A stretch of DNA of 39,704 nucleotides from Candidatus Binatia bacterium (GCA_022827045.1 JAJDTQ010000043.1:1-39704), one strand, 5' to 3'. Positions 1 to 7,904 are shown, numbered from the stretch's first letter. Notes: generated from the letters alone by a model not told the origin. Translations and numbers: made by a program.

Positions 1-2
1 AG

Positions 3-1550
3 GCCAAGGCCCGGAGCAAGCGCGAAGCCGAGCAGTTCGTCTTTCCCGAGATCGCCGACGGCTACACCCTGCCGTCGGTAGCCTTTCTCGACTCCCCGCC
101 GAAGGAGAAGGCCAGCATCGACAGGGGCACGCTCGAAGCCAATTCCCTGATGTTGCAGCGGAAGCTCCAGGACTTCGGCATCGAGGGGGAGGTGCTGGCG
201 GTAAGGCCCGGGCCGGTCATCACCGTGTACGAGTTCCGCCCGGCACCCGGTGTCATGGTGCGGCGGATCGTGGGCGTGGCGGACGATCTCGCCATGGCCC
301 TGAGCGCCGTCAGCATCCGCATCCTGGCGCCGATCCCCGGCGAGTCCGTGGTCGGCATCGAGGTTCCCAACACCCGGCGCGAGACGGTCCATCTGAGAGA
401 GATCCTCGAAGACCCCTCCTACGCCGACTCGGATTCGATGCTGACGCTGGCCCTCGGCAAGGATATCTCCGGGGGGCCGTTCACGACGGATCTGGCGCGT
501 ATGCCGCACCTGCTGGTGGCCGGTGCCACCGGCACGGGCAAGTCGGTCTCCTTGAACTCGATGATCCTGAGTATCCTGTACAAGGCCACTCCGGACGACG
601 TCCGTTTCATCATGATCGATCCCAAGATGCTCGAGCTGACGCCTTACGAGGGACTGCCGCATCTGTTGACCCCGGTGGTGACCGATCCCAAGGAGGCCAG
701 GGCGGCGCTGTTCTGGGCCGTGGAAGAAATGGACCGGCGCTATCGGCTCATGCGCGACAAGGGCGCGCGCAACATCGATAACTACAACCGGATCCTGGAA
801 CGGGAGCCGCCGCCGGACAAGACGCGGAACGCCGACGCGGACGAGGAGATGGAGGTCGGCGGCAGGCTCGACGGCGGCGAGGAGCTGGAGCACGGGCGGC
901 TGCCGCGGGTGGTGATCCTCATCGACGAGTTGGCGGACCTGATGATGTCCGTTGGCCGGGACATCGAGGAGCACATCACGCGTCTGGCACAGAAGGCGCG
1001 CGCGGCCGGAATCCACATGGTGCTGGCGACCCAGCGGCCGTCGGTGGACGTGATCACCGGTTTGATCAAGGCGAACTTCCCGGCCCGGGTGTCGTTCCAG
1101 GTGACCTCCCGGGTGGATTCGCGCACCATCCTGGACGGCCAGGGCGCGGAGCAGCTCCTGGGGAACGGCGACTTGCTCTTTCTGCCCCCCGGCACCGCAC
1201 GGCTGATACGGCTCCACGGTCCCTTTGTCTCCGACAAGGAGGTGCGCAAGGTCACCGACTTCATCAAGCAGCAGGGCCGGCCTCAATACCGTCCGGAGAT
1301 CCTCGAGGCCGCGGCGGCGGGCAGCGACGACTTCGGCGGCATGGACGACGACTACGACGAGATGTACGACCAGGCCGTGACGGTGGTGACCGAGACGCGG
1401 CAGGCATCCATATCGATGATCCAGCGACGCTTGCGGGTCGGTTACAACCGGGCGGCGCGAATGATCGAGAAGATGGAGCGGGACGGCGTGGTGGGGCCGG
1501 CGGACGGGGCCAAGCCGCGCGAGGTCCTGGCGCAGAAGATGGAGGAGTAG
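3..1550 (+). CDS. ftsK: DNA translocase FtsK/SpoIIIE, 5' end missing
   Basis: FtsK is a hexameric ATP-driven DNA pump at the division septum that moves chromosome termini and activates XerCD. The frame is open from base 3, so the membrane domain and linker lie upstream of the window. What is visible is the alpha domain, then the RecA-like motor with Walker A GATGTGKS (codons at about 522-545), Walker B RVVILIDELADLMM, the motif LATQRPSVDVITGLIKANFP, and a C-terminal gamma winged-helix domain (YDEMYDQAV... QRRLRVGYNRAARMIEKME). The first internal Met, at 150, is not the true start because homology continues upstream of it. The next gene is lolA, a common proteobacterial order. Assignment is secure. 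Confidence 0.97.
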   Translation, partial: AKARSKREAEQFVFPEIADGYTLPSVAFLDSPPKEKASIDRGTLEANSLMLQRKLQDFGIEGEVLAVRPGPVITVYEFRPAPGVMVRRIVGVADDLAMALSAVSIRILAPIPGESVVGIEVPNTRRETVHLREILEDPSYADSDSMLTLALGKDISGGPFTTDLARMPHLLVAGATGTGKSVSLNSMILSILYKATPDDVRFIMIDPKMLELTPYEGLPHLLTPVVTDPKEARAALFWAVEEMDRRYRLMRDKGARNIDNYNRILEREPPPDKTRNADADEEMEVGGRLDGGEELEHGRLPRVVILIDELADLMMSVGRDIEEHITRLAQKARAAGIHMVLATQRPSVDVITGLIKANFPARVSFQVTSRVDSRTILDGQGAEQLLGNGDLLFLPPGTARLIRLHGPFVSDKEVRKVTDFIKQQGRPQYRPEILEAAAAGSDDFGGMDDDYDEMYDQAVTVVTETRQASISMIQRRLRVGYNRAARMIEKMERDGVVGPADGAKPREVLAQKMEE

Positions 1551-1608
1551 GCTCGGTGACAAAGAGAACAGGTCTGAAACGCCCCGCCGGCGGCAAGGCC
1601 GGTTCCCG

Positions 1609-2271
1609 ATGAGGCGCGACTACGCCGCCATCCTGGGTGTGGTGGGTTGTGTAGCGGCCTCCGTGTTGCCGGTGCCGGGGGCGCGCGCGCAAGACGCCCA
1701 GCAGGTGGTCCGGGAAATACAGCGGCGCTACGACTCCGCCAGGGACTACAGCGCGGATTTTCGCCAGGTCACCGAATACCGCACCCTGAACCGGCGTGTC
1801 GACGGCGACGGCCAGGTCTTCTTCAGCAAGCCGGCGAGGATGCTGTGGCGCTACCGCGAGCCCGCCGGCCAGTTCGTGCTGTCCGACGGCAAGCATCTCT
1901 ACTTCTACCAGCCCGCCGAACGCCAGGTCATCAAGACCGCGCTTGGCGCGGTGTTCCGATCCGACCTGCCGCTCTCCTTCCTGCTCGGCATCGGCGACCT
2001 GTCGCGCGACTTCCGGGCCGAGTTGATCGAATCCGACGGCAAGGGACACCGACTGAGGCTTTCTCCCAAAAAACCCAGTTCGGGAGTTCGCGAGGTCCGC
2101 CTGACCGTCGACCGCGACCACTATGATATCCGCGAGGTGCTCATCGAGGACGGCGGCGGCAACCGCTGGACGTTCCGCTTCGGCAACGTCCGCCGCGGGG
2201 TAGGGCTGGATCCGTCATTCTTCAAGCTGGACGTGCCGCAAGGCGTCGATATCGTAGAGTTCGGTTCCTAG
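1609..2271 (+). CDS. lolA: Outer-membrane lipoprotein carrier protein LolA
   Basis: LolA is a periplasmic chaperone that carries lipoproteins from the LolCDE exporter to LolB at the outer membrane. The 220-residue product has an N-terminal signal peptide ending near ARA-QDAQ, then the family pattern IQRRYDSARDYSADFRQVT, a G-G-Q-V/F-F-S-K-P-like segment (DGQVFFSKPARMLWRYREP) and a conserved LSDGKHLYFYQP strand. Length is normal for the family. The gene follows ftsK by 58 bases and is probably cotranscribed with it. Its TAG stop (2269-2271) lies inside the CTAG terminus of a 165-bp inverted-repeat element, so the element abuts the coding region exactly. Confidence 0.93.
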   Translation: MRRDYAAILGVVGCVAASVLPVPGARAQDAQQVVREIQRRYDSARDYSADFRQVTEYRTLNRRVDGDGQVFFSKPARMLWRYREPAGQFVLSDGKHLYFYQPAERQVIKTALGAVFRSDLPLSFLLGIGDLSRDFRAELIESDGKGHRLRLSPKKPSSGVREVRLTVDRDHYDIREVLIEDGGGNRWTFRFGNVRRGVGLDPSFFKLDVPQGVDIVEFGS

Positions 2272-2432
2272 TGTCCTGTCCCACGTAATTCTTTACCGAG
2301 ATGCGCAGGATTTCTTGTCGTCGGGAAGGCGCGATGACGAGCAGTGGCGGGGCCCACGCGAGGAAGAGCAACGCAGCCGACGACGAGAAAGACCAGCAGA
2401 TCGGTAAAGAATTACGTGGGACAGGACACTAG
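2268..2432. mobile_element. 165-bp miniature inverted-repeat element, copy 1
   Basis: The element starts and ends with CTAG. Its arms, 2270-2299 (AGTGTCCTGTCCCACG...) and 2401-2430, are perfect 30-base reverse complements. It has no ORF. The core contains GACGAGCAGTGGCGGG and CGCGAGGA. A second copy of exactly the same length lies at 4391-4555 in the opposite orientation. CTAG flanks fit insertion at TA within CTAG, the known target preference of IS630, so mobilisation by an IS630/Tc1-type transposase is inferred. No transposase is in the window. The structure could also act as a terminator for lolA. Confidence 0.85.
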
Positions 2433-2483
2433 AGCCTACCCCGGTCGCCAGCGACGGAGCCAGCCGGGCCCGTCAATCCGTGG

Positions 2484-2512
2484 TTGACTCCGCTGTCGAT
2501 TAGTGGAAAATT
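2484..2512 (+). promoter_or_regulatory. Weak sigma70-type promoter candidate for the DksA-family gene
   Basis: TTGACT (2484-2489) and AAAATT (2507-2512) are separated by 17 bases and lie just upstream of the gene starting at 2537. The -35 is good but the -10 matches only about half of the consensus. Confidence 0.3.
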
Positions 2513-2536
2513 GGATCTCTTCTCAGGAGAGAAAAA

Positions 2537-2962
2537 ATGAGGAAAGACGTACTGAAGAAGTTTCGGGAGACCCTCCTCGAAATGAAGGGGCAACTCCTGG
2601 ACGACATCCCGGATCGCCTCAAGCACGAGGTGGAAAGCTCCAAGGACGAGGGACGCGACACCTACGATCTGGCCAGCGACGAGCGCGACCGCGAGATCAA
2701 CATGATCCTCAACGACCGCGAGAGGACGAAGCTGATGGCCATCGAGGATGCGCTGCTCCGGCTCGGCGAGGGCTCGTACGGCATCTGCGACGAGTGCGGC
2801 GAGGAGATCGGCGTCGGCCGGCTCAAGGTAATGCCGTTCACGCGCCTGTGCGTGCGCTGCCAGGAGGAGTTGGAGAAAGAGACCCGCATGATGAAGAGCT
2901 TCGACGATGACCGGACTCTTCGCCGGCTCCCGACGGCGGACACGGAAGAGGAGAGCTACTAG
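2537..2962 (+). CDS. DksA/TraR-family C4 zinc-finger transcription factor
   Basis: DksA-type proteins bind the RNA polymerase secondary channel and, usually with ppGpp, retune transcription of stable RNA and biosynthetic genes. The 141-residue product has an N-terminal coiled-coil-like segment with acidic residues (LASDERDREINMIL, residues about 47-60), then a zinc finger CDEC-x17-CVRC (GICDECGEEIGVGRLKVMPF through LCVRC). The length matches short DksA-like proteins. The ATG at 2537 is preceded by AGGAGAG at a good distance. It is a single gene, separated from lolA by the inverted-repeat element and followed by a cupin gene 65 bases downstream. Whether it is the main DksA or a paralogue cannot be told from the sequence. 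Confidence 0.9.
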   Translation: MRKDVLKKFRETLLEMKGQLLDDIPDRLKHEVESSKDEGRDTYDLASDERDREINMILNDRERTKLMAIEDALLRLGEGSYGICDECGEEIGVGRLKVMPFTRLCVRCQEELEKETRMMKSFDDDRTLRRLPTADTEEESY

Positions 2963-3027
2963 CCCGGTCGCATCTCTCCACGCGTCCACAACGAACTCGA
3001 CGCCGCCCGGAACCCGAGGAGGACGCC

Positions 3028-3426
3028 ATGAAGTACTTCTTTAACAAGGACGAAGCGGAGGTCGTACGCATCGAGGGCGAGGCGCCGCGCACCCTCTACC
3101 CATGCATCGAGCCCGGCACGACGGAGACCCGCCACTTCTCCATGGGCCTGCAGGAAGTCGATCCTCACAGCGAGATTCCGCTGCATTCGCACGACCAGGC
3201 CGAAGAGATCCTTTTCGTGATCGGCGGCCGCGCCACCGCCACGGTCGGAGACGAGACCGCGGAGATCGTGCCGGGCTCCGTCGTGTTCATACCGCCTCGG
3301 ACCAACCACGGGTTCGTCAACAACGGAGACGAGCCGCTGTGGCTGACCTGGACCTTTTCACCCCAGGGCTTCGAAGGGTATATCCGCGGGGTTGCCAAGG
3401 GCACGGTGCAGCTCAAGACGGTGTAG
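3028..3426 (+). CDS. Small single-domain cupin protein
   Basis: This 132-residue protein is one cupin barrel. Motif 1 is visible as PLHSHDQAEEILFVIGG (two His and a Glu that usually bind metal) and motif 2 as PGSVVFIPPRTNHGFVNNGD, whose His is the fourth ligand. Cupins of this size act as isomerases, dioxygenases or ligand sensors, and the substrate here cannot be predicted. The start at 3028 has a strong AGGAGG 6-7 bases upstream. It lies between the DksA-family gene and proC with a hairpin after it, so it is probably a separate unit or the end of a short operon. The Glu and His ligands are intact, so a metal-dependent role is likely. Confidence 0.85.
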   Translation: MKYFFNKDEAEVVRIEGEAPRTLYPCIEPGTTETRHFSMGLQEVDPHSEIPLHSHDQAEEILFVIGGRATATVGDETAEIVPGSVVFIPPRTNHGFVNNGDEPLWLTWTFSPQGFEGYIRGVAKGTVQLKTV

Positions 3427-3441
3427 CCGCGGCTTCTTCCG

Positions 3442-3472
3442 GCCGTCAGGCCCGGCAACGGGGGCTGACGGC
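3442..3472 (+). terminator. Hairpin after the cupin gene
   Basis: GCCGTCAG (3442-3449) pairs with CTGACGGC (3465-3472), with more GC pairing possible inside the loop. It begins 15 bases after the cupin stop. The run of T after it is poor, so it may be an imperfect terminator. A second 8-bp hairpin (3509-3516 with 3524-3531) stands just before the proC ribosome binding site. Confidence 0.45.
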
Positions 3473-3543
3473 ATCCTATTTCTCGCGCACGCTCGGAAGC
3501 TTGTTGGTCGGCCACGGTTCGCGCGTGGCCGCAGGGAGGCCCC

Positions 3544-4362
3544 ATGCTTGAAGACAAGATCGGCTTCATCGGCGCCGGAAAGATGGGCAGCGCCATCATC
3601 AAGGGGATCCTGAGGGCGGGCCTCGTGGAGCGGAGTCAGGTTGCCGCCAGCGATCCCATCGAAGCCTTGGGAAAAGAGCTGGTGGAGGAGACCGGCGTCC
3701 GATTCATGCAAGACAACGCCGGGCTCGTGGCGATCTCGGATATCGTGGTCCTGGCGGTCAAGCCGCAGGTCATGGACGGAATGCTGGGGGATCTCGCCGG
3801 GGCTTCGCTGGACAACACGCTGTGGGTCTCCATCGCCGCCGGGGTTCCGATCAGCCGCATCGAGGGGCTTCTTCCCGAGGGCGCCCGCGTCGTGCGGGTC
3901 ATGCCCAACACGCCGTGTCTGGTGGGGCAGGCGGCTTCCGCGTATTCCGGGGGCCGGTGGGCGAAGGACGGGGACCTCGACAAGGTGGGCGAGATCTTTT
4001 CCAGCGTCGGACTCGCGGTCGCGGTCGAGGAGCACCATCTCGACGCCGTGACAGCCTTGAGCGGAAGCGGTCCGGCCTACGTCTTTCTCTTCATCGAGGC
4101 TTTGACGGCGGGAGGTGTTCAGATGGGCCTGAGCCGGGACGTGGCCCTGAAGCTGGCGCTCCAGACCGTCTACGGGTCGGCGGTGATGGCACGCGACGCA
4201 AAGGAACATTTGGCCGAGCTGCGGGACGCGGTGACGTCTCCCGCCGGGACCACGGCGGCGGGGGTTTTCGCCCTGGAGCAGGGCGCCTTTCGCGCCACCG
4301 TGATGGAAGCGGTGATCCAGGCGGCCGAGCGGTCGGAGGCCCTGGGGCGAGGCGAGCACTAG
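3544..4362 (+). CDS. proC: Pyrroline-5-carboxylate reductase
   Basis: ProC catalyses the last step of proline synthesis, the NAD(P)H reduction of pyrroline-5-carboxylate in the cytoplasm. The 272-residue product has the N-terminal Rossmann motif GFIGAGKMGSAIIKGI, the central VVLAVKPQVM strand, RVMPNTPCLVGQ, and the family signature in SGSGPAYVFLFIEAL with DAVTSPAGTTAAGVFALE near the C-terminus. Length is normal. GGGAGG sits 4-9 bases before the ATG. Its TAG stop (4360-4362) is part of a CTAG that begins a 36-bp palindromic repeat, followed at once by the second 165-bp element. This mirrors the arrangement at the end of lolA. Confidence 0.96.
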   Translation: MLEDKIGFIGAGKMGSAIIKGILRAGLVERSQVAASDPIEALGKELVEETGVRFMQDNAGLVAISDIVVLAVKPQVMDGMLGDLAGASLDNTLWVSIAAGVPISRIEGLLPEGARVVRVMPNTPCLVGQAASAYSGGRWAKDGDLDKVGEIFSSVGLAVAVEEHHLDAVTALSGSGPAYVFLFIEALTAGGVQMGLSRDVALKLALQTVYGSAVMARDAKEHLAELRDAVTSPAGTTAAGVFALEQGAFRATVMEAVIQAAERSEALGRGEH

Positions 4363-4394
4363 TGGCCTGGCGAATTGGCCGGACGGGACACTAG
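4359..4394. repeat. 36-bp CTAG-bounded palindromic remnant
   Basis: The segment runs from CTAGTGGCCTGGCGAATT to CCGGACGGGACACTAG. One end resembles the TGG-type arm of copy 2 and the other the TGT-type arm of copy 1, so it looks like two element ends joined with the core lost. It shares its right CTAG with the element at 4391. Its reverse complement matches the solitary end at 14380 over about 26 bases with few differences. Confidence 0.6.
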
Positions 4395-4555
4395 TGGCCT
4401 GTAACATGCAATTGTGTACCAATCTGCTTGTCCTTTTTGTCGTCGTCGGCGTTGCTCCTCCTCGCGTGGTGCCCGCCACTGCTCGTCGTCGCGCCTTGAC
4501 GACAACAAAAAGTCCGGCGCATCTTGGCACACAATTGCATGTTACAGGCCACTAG
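4391..4555. mobile_element. 165-bp miniature inverted-repeat element, copy 2 (inverted)
   Basis: CTAG bounds both ends. The arms AGTGGCCTGTAACATGCAAT... and its complement ending ...GTTACAGGCCACT pair over about 25 bases. Reverse-complemented, it aligns without gaps to copy 1 (2268-2432). The core is strongly conserved (CGACGAGCAGTGGCGGG, CACGCGAGGA, GAGCAACGC), while the arms differ but remain self-complementary. It has no ORF. Confidence 0.85.
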
Positions 4556-4579
4556 CGCCGGGCACGAGACGGGGACGAT

Positions 4580-5494
4580 ATGACCCATCGCCATCCGTTG
4601 CCGGCCCGCCGCCTGACGCGCCTCTTACTGATGCTGGCGTTGCTCGCGACCGGGCCGGCGTACGCCGAGCAACACGCGTCGCCGCCACCGGACGCGGAGA
4701 AGCAGGCATTCGAGAAGATCCTGGAGGCCCGGGGGAGCGCCCGGGCAAAGCGCTATCCGGCGGCCTTGACTCAGCTCGACGACGCTGTCGCGCTCGCCGA
4801 GGGGTTGGGCGACAAGCTGTCGCTGGCGTTGGCGCTTCACAACGTCGCCGAGGTCCAGCTTCTCAAGGGGGAGCCTCTGGACGCGTTGAAGGCCTACCAC
4901 CGGGCCCTGGAAGTCTATACCCAAATGGGTCACGAGGGCGGGGCCGGAATCGTGCGAAAGCGCATCGACACGCTCTCACGACTTCTCAGCAAACCAAAAA
5001 AGCCGGCCGTTCCCGACCCGGAGGAGGTCGCACCGGGCGGCGCCGAAGAGCCGCTGTCGGCCGTCGACCAAGCCATCGCGCGAGTCCGGCAGCGCCAACG
5101 GTCCCGTGTTCAGGAGGCGCTGGAGGCAGCCGAAACCGGGCCTGTCCGGATCACCCGGTCCGAGCCGCTGACGGCGGACGACTCCGGGAAGTGGGAGTAT
5201 GTCGAATCCGTTAGGCAGAAGATCAGGGGCAATTCGAGATATCCCGGCTTCGCCAGGCGAATGGGTCAGGAGGGGACCGTCGAACTGGCCTTCGCGGTCC
5301 AGAGGAACGGTGAACTTCAGAATGCCGAGGTGGTGAAGTCATCGGGCTTCGTCGTTCTCGACGTGGAGGCTCTTCGCAACGTCAGGGAATCGGCGCCCTA
5401 CGACGCCGTGCCCGACGGTGCGGGCTCGGGTCCCTTGACCGTCCGTCTGACGTTCATCTACAAGCTGCCGGCCCCGTCGGACGGTGCGCCGTGA
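4580..5494 (+). CDS. Periplasmic TPR protein with TonB-type C-terminal domain
   Basis: The 304-residue product begins with a cleavable-looking signal peptide (RRLTRLLLMLALLATGPAYA). It continues with TPR-like helices (about 35-140; AEVQLLKGEPLDALKAYHRALEVY), a charged linker, and a TonB C-terminal fold (about 205-298; KIRGNSRYPGFARRMGQEGTV, LQNAEVVKSSGFVVLD). TonB proteins pass energy from ExbBD to outer-membrane receptors. This one lacks the usual uncleaved N-terminal anchor and proline-rich spacer, and no exbB or exbD is adjacent, so it may instead be a periplasmic scaffold using the TonB fold for binding. The start follows GGGGACGAT and lies 24 bases after the inverted-repeat element. It converges on the TPR gene that ends at 5543. 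Confidence 0.75.
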   Translation: MTHRHPLPARRLTRLLLMLALLATGPAYAEQHASPPPDAEKQAFEKILEARGSARAKRYPAALTQLDDAVALAEGLGDKLSLALALHNVAEVQLLKGEPLDALKAYHRALEVYTQMGHEGGAGIVRKRIDTLSRLLSKPKKPAVPDPEEVAPGGAEEPLSAVDQAIARVRQRQRSRVQEALEAAETGPVRITRSEPLTADDSGKWEYVESVRQKIRGNSRYPGFARRMGQEGTVELAFAVQRNGELQNAEVVKSSGFVVLDVEALRNVRESAPYDAVPDGAGSGPLTVRLTFIYKLPAPSDGAP

Positions 5495-5542
5495 CTCCGC
5501 CGAGGCGCGGACACCGCCGAGCTTCACCCTGACCCATCGGGT

Positions 5543-6313
5543 TCACTGTCTCTCGCGAGTGTCGCCGACCGCGTCGATGGCGGTGAGTTGCGCCAGCGCA
5601 AAGACGTGCCGTGGCGCGAGGCGGAGAGCTCGGACGTAGTTGACGTCGGCTTGCCCCTGGAATCCAAGGGCGGCCGCGTTGCGCGCTCGCAGGACATGGA
5701 CTTCGGCGAGCCAGCGTGCGTCGGCCGCGAGCCTCAATTCCGCCAGGTCCAGGAAGTCCAGGGATTCGCGGTAGTTCTCCAGGAAATAGTGGGCACGGGC
5801 GATGAAGTAGTGGCTGTAGGGATTGGTGGCGTCAATGCCGACGGCCTGCTCGAACCGGGCCAGCGCGGCCTTGTAGGTTACCCCTTGCAGGAGCGCCCGG
5901 CCCTGCTGCAACAGCTTCATGGAGGCATTTCGCTGGGGCAGGGCCGTGCCGTCGGCCGGCCCCAGCGGCGGCAACTCGTAGGATCCGTCCGGTTTCTCGA
6001 AAGCCGCGCGGATAGCCTGGAGGTCCGTGGGCGCGGGAGTCTCGACCGTGGCAGGGACGGGTCGTGGCCGGACCCGCGGATTTTCCGGAGGCACGGTCGG
6101 CGCGCTTTGCGGAGGCGGTCGCCGTTGGGGGATGGGCAACTCTTCCTCCTGAATCGTCCCCTGGCGAAGGAACGTGGCCGCGGGCGTGTCTGCACTCTTG
6201 GGCGGGCTCTGCGGCAAGCCGGACCCGGCGGCGAAAAGGATGGCCAGGAATACCGCCGCGGCGGTCACCCGCGTCGGCGGCTCACCCGAGGCGTTTCTCG
6301 ACAAGGGAATCAC
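5543..6313 (-). CDS. Membrane-anchored or secreted TPR protein
   Basis: The 256-residue product has one N-terminal hydrophobic segment (about 15-33, VTAAAVFLAILFAAGSGL), then a long proline-rich low-complexity spacer (about 35-95), then TPR helices (about 130-245; YKAALARFEQAVGIDATNPY and ALRLAPRHVFALAQLTAID). This suggests an envelope scaffold displayed across the periplasm by a proline-rich arm. The start is GTG at 6313, whose GTGA overlaps the TGA stop of the small membrane protein upstream, indicating translational coupling. The partner is unknown. The gene converges on another TPR protein (4580-5494), so the two may work in the same envelope process. Confidence 0.75.
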   Translation of the reverse strand: MIPLSRNASGEPPTRVTAAAVFLAILFAAGSGLPQSPPKSADTPAATFLRQGTIQEEELPIPQRRPPPQSAPTVPPENPRVRPRPVPATVETPAPTDLQAIRAAFEKPDGSYELPPLGPADGTALPQRNASMKLLQQGRALLQGVTYKAALARFEQAVGIDATNPYSHYFIARAHYFLENYRESLDFLDLAELRLAADARWLAEVHVLRARNAAALGFQGQADVNYVRALRLAPRHVFALAQLTAIDAVGDTRERQ

Positions 6314-6456
6314 AGCAGGATCACCGCCAGCACCGTGCCGAGAGCGAACGGGACCAGCGCCGCCGGGGGCAGGTTCCCGCTCACCGTATCGACGACCACC
6401 AGCAGCGACAGTCCGATGAAAACCAGACCCGGGTAGGTCACCAGCAACTCGATCAT
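6310..6456 (-). CDS. 48-residue membrane protein upstream of the TPR gene
   Basis: Reading the complement from ATG at 6456 gives MIELLVTYPGLVFIGLSLLV followed by VVDTVSGNLPPAALVPFALG and TVLAVILL, then TGA. Two hydrophobic stretches (about 8-22 and 33-48) separated by a short polar loop suggest a small two-pass inner-membrane protein. No family is recognised. The TGA overlaps the GTG start of the TPR gene, so the pair should be cotranslated. A good promoter (6520-6548) lies 64 bases upstream. The ribosome binding site is weak. The clean two-helix composition and the coupled overlap argue that it is real despite its size. Confidence 0.6.
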   Translation of the reverse strand: MIELLVTYPGLVFIGLSLLVVVDTVSGNLPPAALVPFALGTVLAVILL

Positions 6457-6519
6457 GGGGTCAAGGTCCGATCATCCGATCCACCCGACAGCGGTCCGGA
6501 TCGCATGGCGTTGCAACCT

Positions 6520-6548
6520 ATTGTGGGCTCCGCCATGCGGGGTGTCAA
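6520..6548 (-). promoter_or_regulatory. Sigma70-type promoter for the small membrane protein/TPR operon
   Basis: On the minus strand TTGACA (6548-6543) and CACAAT (6525-6520) are separated by 17 bases. The -35 is perfect and the -10 matches four of six. It lies about 64 bases before the ATG at 6456. Confidence 0.55.
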
Positions 6549-6589
6549 GGAGAGAGCTACGCCGCAGGCCGTTGCGTCTTGAAACGTCC

Positions 6590-7723
6590 CTACGAGGGCC
6601 GGGCTTCGAGGGCGATGAGGGTGAAGACCTTCTTCATCTCCTGTTTCTTGAACTTGCCGGAAAGGCGGCGCATCACCTCGCCCTTGTTCTCGGACAGCTT
6701 GATGCCCACCTGCCGGTACTCGGCCATGACCCGGCTCTTGAACTCCATCTCTTCACATACCTCGGCGATGCATTCGTCGATGCATGTCCTGAACCGTTCG
6801 ATCTCATCGTCGGCGTACTCCTCCGACAGGAGCGGGTAGAGCGTTTCGTAGGTCAGCACGTCCTGAGTCTCGAACAGGTTCCAGCAGGTGGCGGTCACCG
6901 ACGCCTTGTTGATGCCGGCGACCCAGTGGACGTCCTCCACGGACTCGGGTTTGCACTTGAACAGCACGGTGTCGTCGCCCGCCGTGCGCACGTACCATAC
7001 GGCGCCCTCGACGCCGGTGATCTTGCCGTCCTCGGCCGGGCGGTTCCCGCCCTCAAGCTTCTGGCGAATCTCGGCGTATTCCGCGACGGGATCCTTTCCC
7101 GGAGCCAGCGTGCCGTACAGGGTCGCCACTGGAACGCCCCGGCTGTCCAGGACCGACGGCGACAATGGTTTCCCCCCTTCGCCGACGCCGAACAGCAGCA
7201 CGCAGTCCAGGGGTTCCTCGTAGAGAATGAGATGGGTGTTGCGCCTGCCGTACAGCTCGAAGCCCAGGGAGCAGCCGTTGATCTCCACCAGCTCCGGAAT
7301 GGCCGGATAGCGCAGTAGCATCTCCCGCCACATGTCCAGGAACGCGCCGAAACGCCCGTTCCGCAACACCGGCGAAAGACGGAGCTTGTAAGTCAGATAA
7401 CGCCGTCCTTGGGTGTCATGATAGGCATAGGCCAAAACATTGGTGCCGTCGTACTTCTCGAAGATCTCGACCTCGCGAACCGGCGGAAAGTTGAACCGGC
7501 CTTGTCGGTCGAAAGGGTAGTGCAGCTTGGGTGTGGCGAAGACGAGTTGTGGTACAGGCTCTCCGTTCACGTGGGTGATGGCCAGCGCCCCGTACCGGTG
7601 ATCTGGCCTCGTGGATAGAAAACCGCGCAGGGCTGCATGGTTGAACGGATCGACGACGTCAAACTCCTGGAGCCACTTGGCATCTAGTGACAGGGTTTGG
7701 GCGGCGGTCTTCAGGTCTTCCAT
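6590..7723 (-). CDS. Standalone RNA ligase (nucleotidyltransferase superfamily)
   Basis: RNA ligases seal 3'-OH/5'-phosphate RNA nicks through an enzyme-lysyl-AMP intermediate. The 377-residue product shows motif I E-K-Y-D-G-T-N with Lys90 as the likely AMP acceptor, motif III in LGFELYGRRNTHLI (about 153-166), motif IV EGAVW (239-243) and motif V LFKCKP (254-259). About 115 helical, charged residues follow (to KKQEMKKVFTLIALEARPS). The N-terminal ~80 residues and the size recall the Rnl3-type ligases first described in archaea, but the subgroup is uncertain. No Rtc, Pnkp-Hen1 or toxin gene is adjacent. AAGGAAAGG precedes the start. The AT-rich 5' region is shared with the divergent protease gene. 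Confidence 0.8.
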   Translation of the reverse strand: MEDLKTAAQTLSLDAKWLQEFDVVDPFNHAALRGFLSTRPDHRYGALAITHVNGEPVPQLVFATPKLHYPFDRQGRFNFPPVREVEIFEKYDGTNVLAYAYHDTQGRRYLTYKLRLSPVLRNGRFGAFLDMWREMLLRYPAIPELVEINGCSLGFELYGRRNTHLILYEEPLDCVLLFGVGEGGKPLSPSVLDSRGVPVATLYGTLAPGKDPVAEYAEIRQKLEGGNRPAEDGKITGVEGAVWYVRTAGDDTVLFKCKPESVEDVHWVAGINKASVTATCWNLFETQDVLTYETLYPLLSEEYADDEIERFRTCIDECIAEVCEEMEFKSRVMAEYRQVGIKLSENKGEVMRRLSGKFKKQEMKKVFTLIALEARPS

Positions 7724-7904
7724 TTGTGGTGCCCTTTCCTTTTGTAGAATTAATTTGATCGATCGTTAATAATACAAGTGTTGACTAACATATCATCGTG
7801 TTCCGTTGGATCCGGCGGAGGGAGCCAGGTGTCCCGGGATTGGCCTCTGATTTGCTTCAACGGAGATTGAGCTTGTAGACTTGATCGGTCGGGAGGCTGA
7901 AGAG
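7724..7904. promoter_or_regulatory. Divergent intergenic region with an AT-rich block
   Basis: Bases about 7736-7796 are unusually AT-rich for this window and contain TTAATTTGATCGATCGTTAA, built around a GATCGATC palindrome. It separates the divergent RNA ligase and protease genes. TTGACT occurs at about 7781 on the plus strand without a convincing -10. It is probably the promoter region, but no exact promoter can be assigned. Confidence 0.35.

Noticed and set aside
7750..7775. GATCGATC palindrome as an origin or specific operator
   Set aside because: Too short and isolated, with no DnaA boxes or matching second site.
7881..7904. TTG start for the aspartic protease
   Set aside because: The ATG at 7905 has GGGAGG 8 bases upstream and fits the usual family length.
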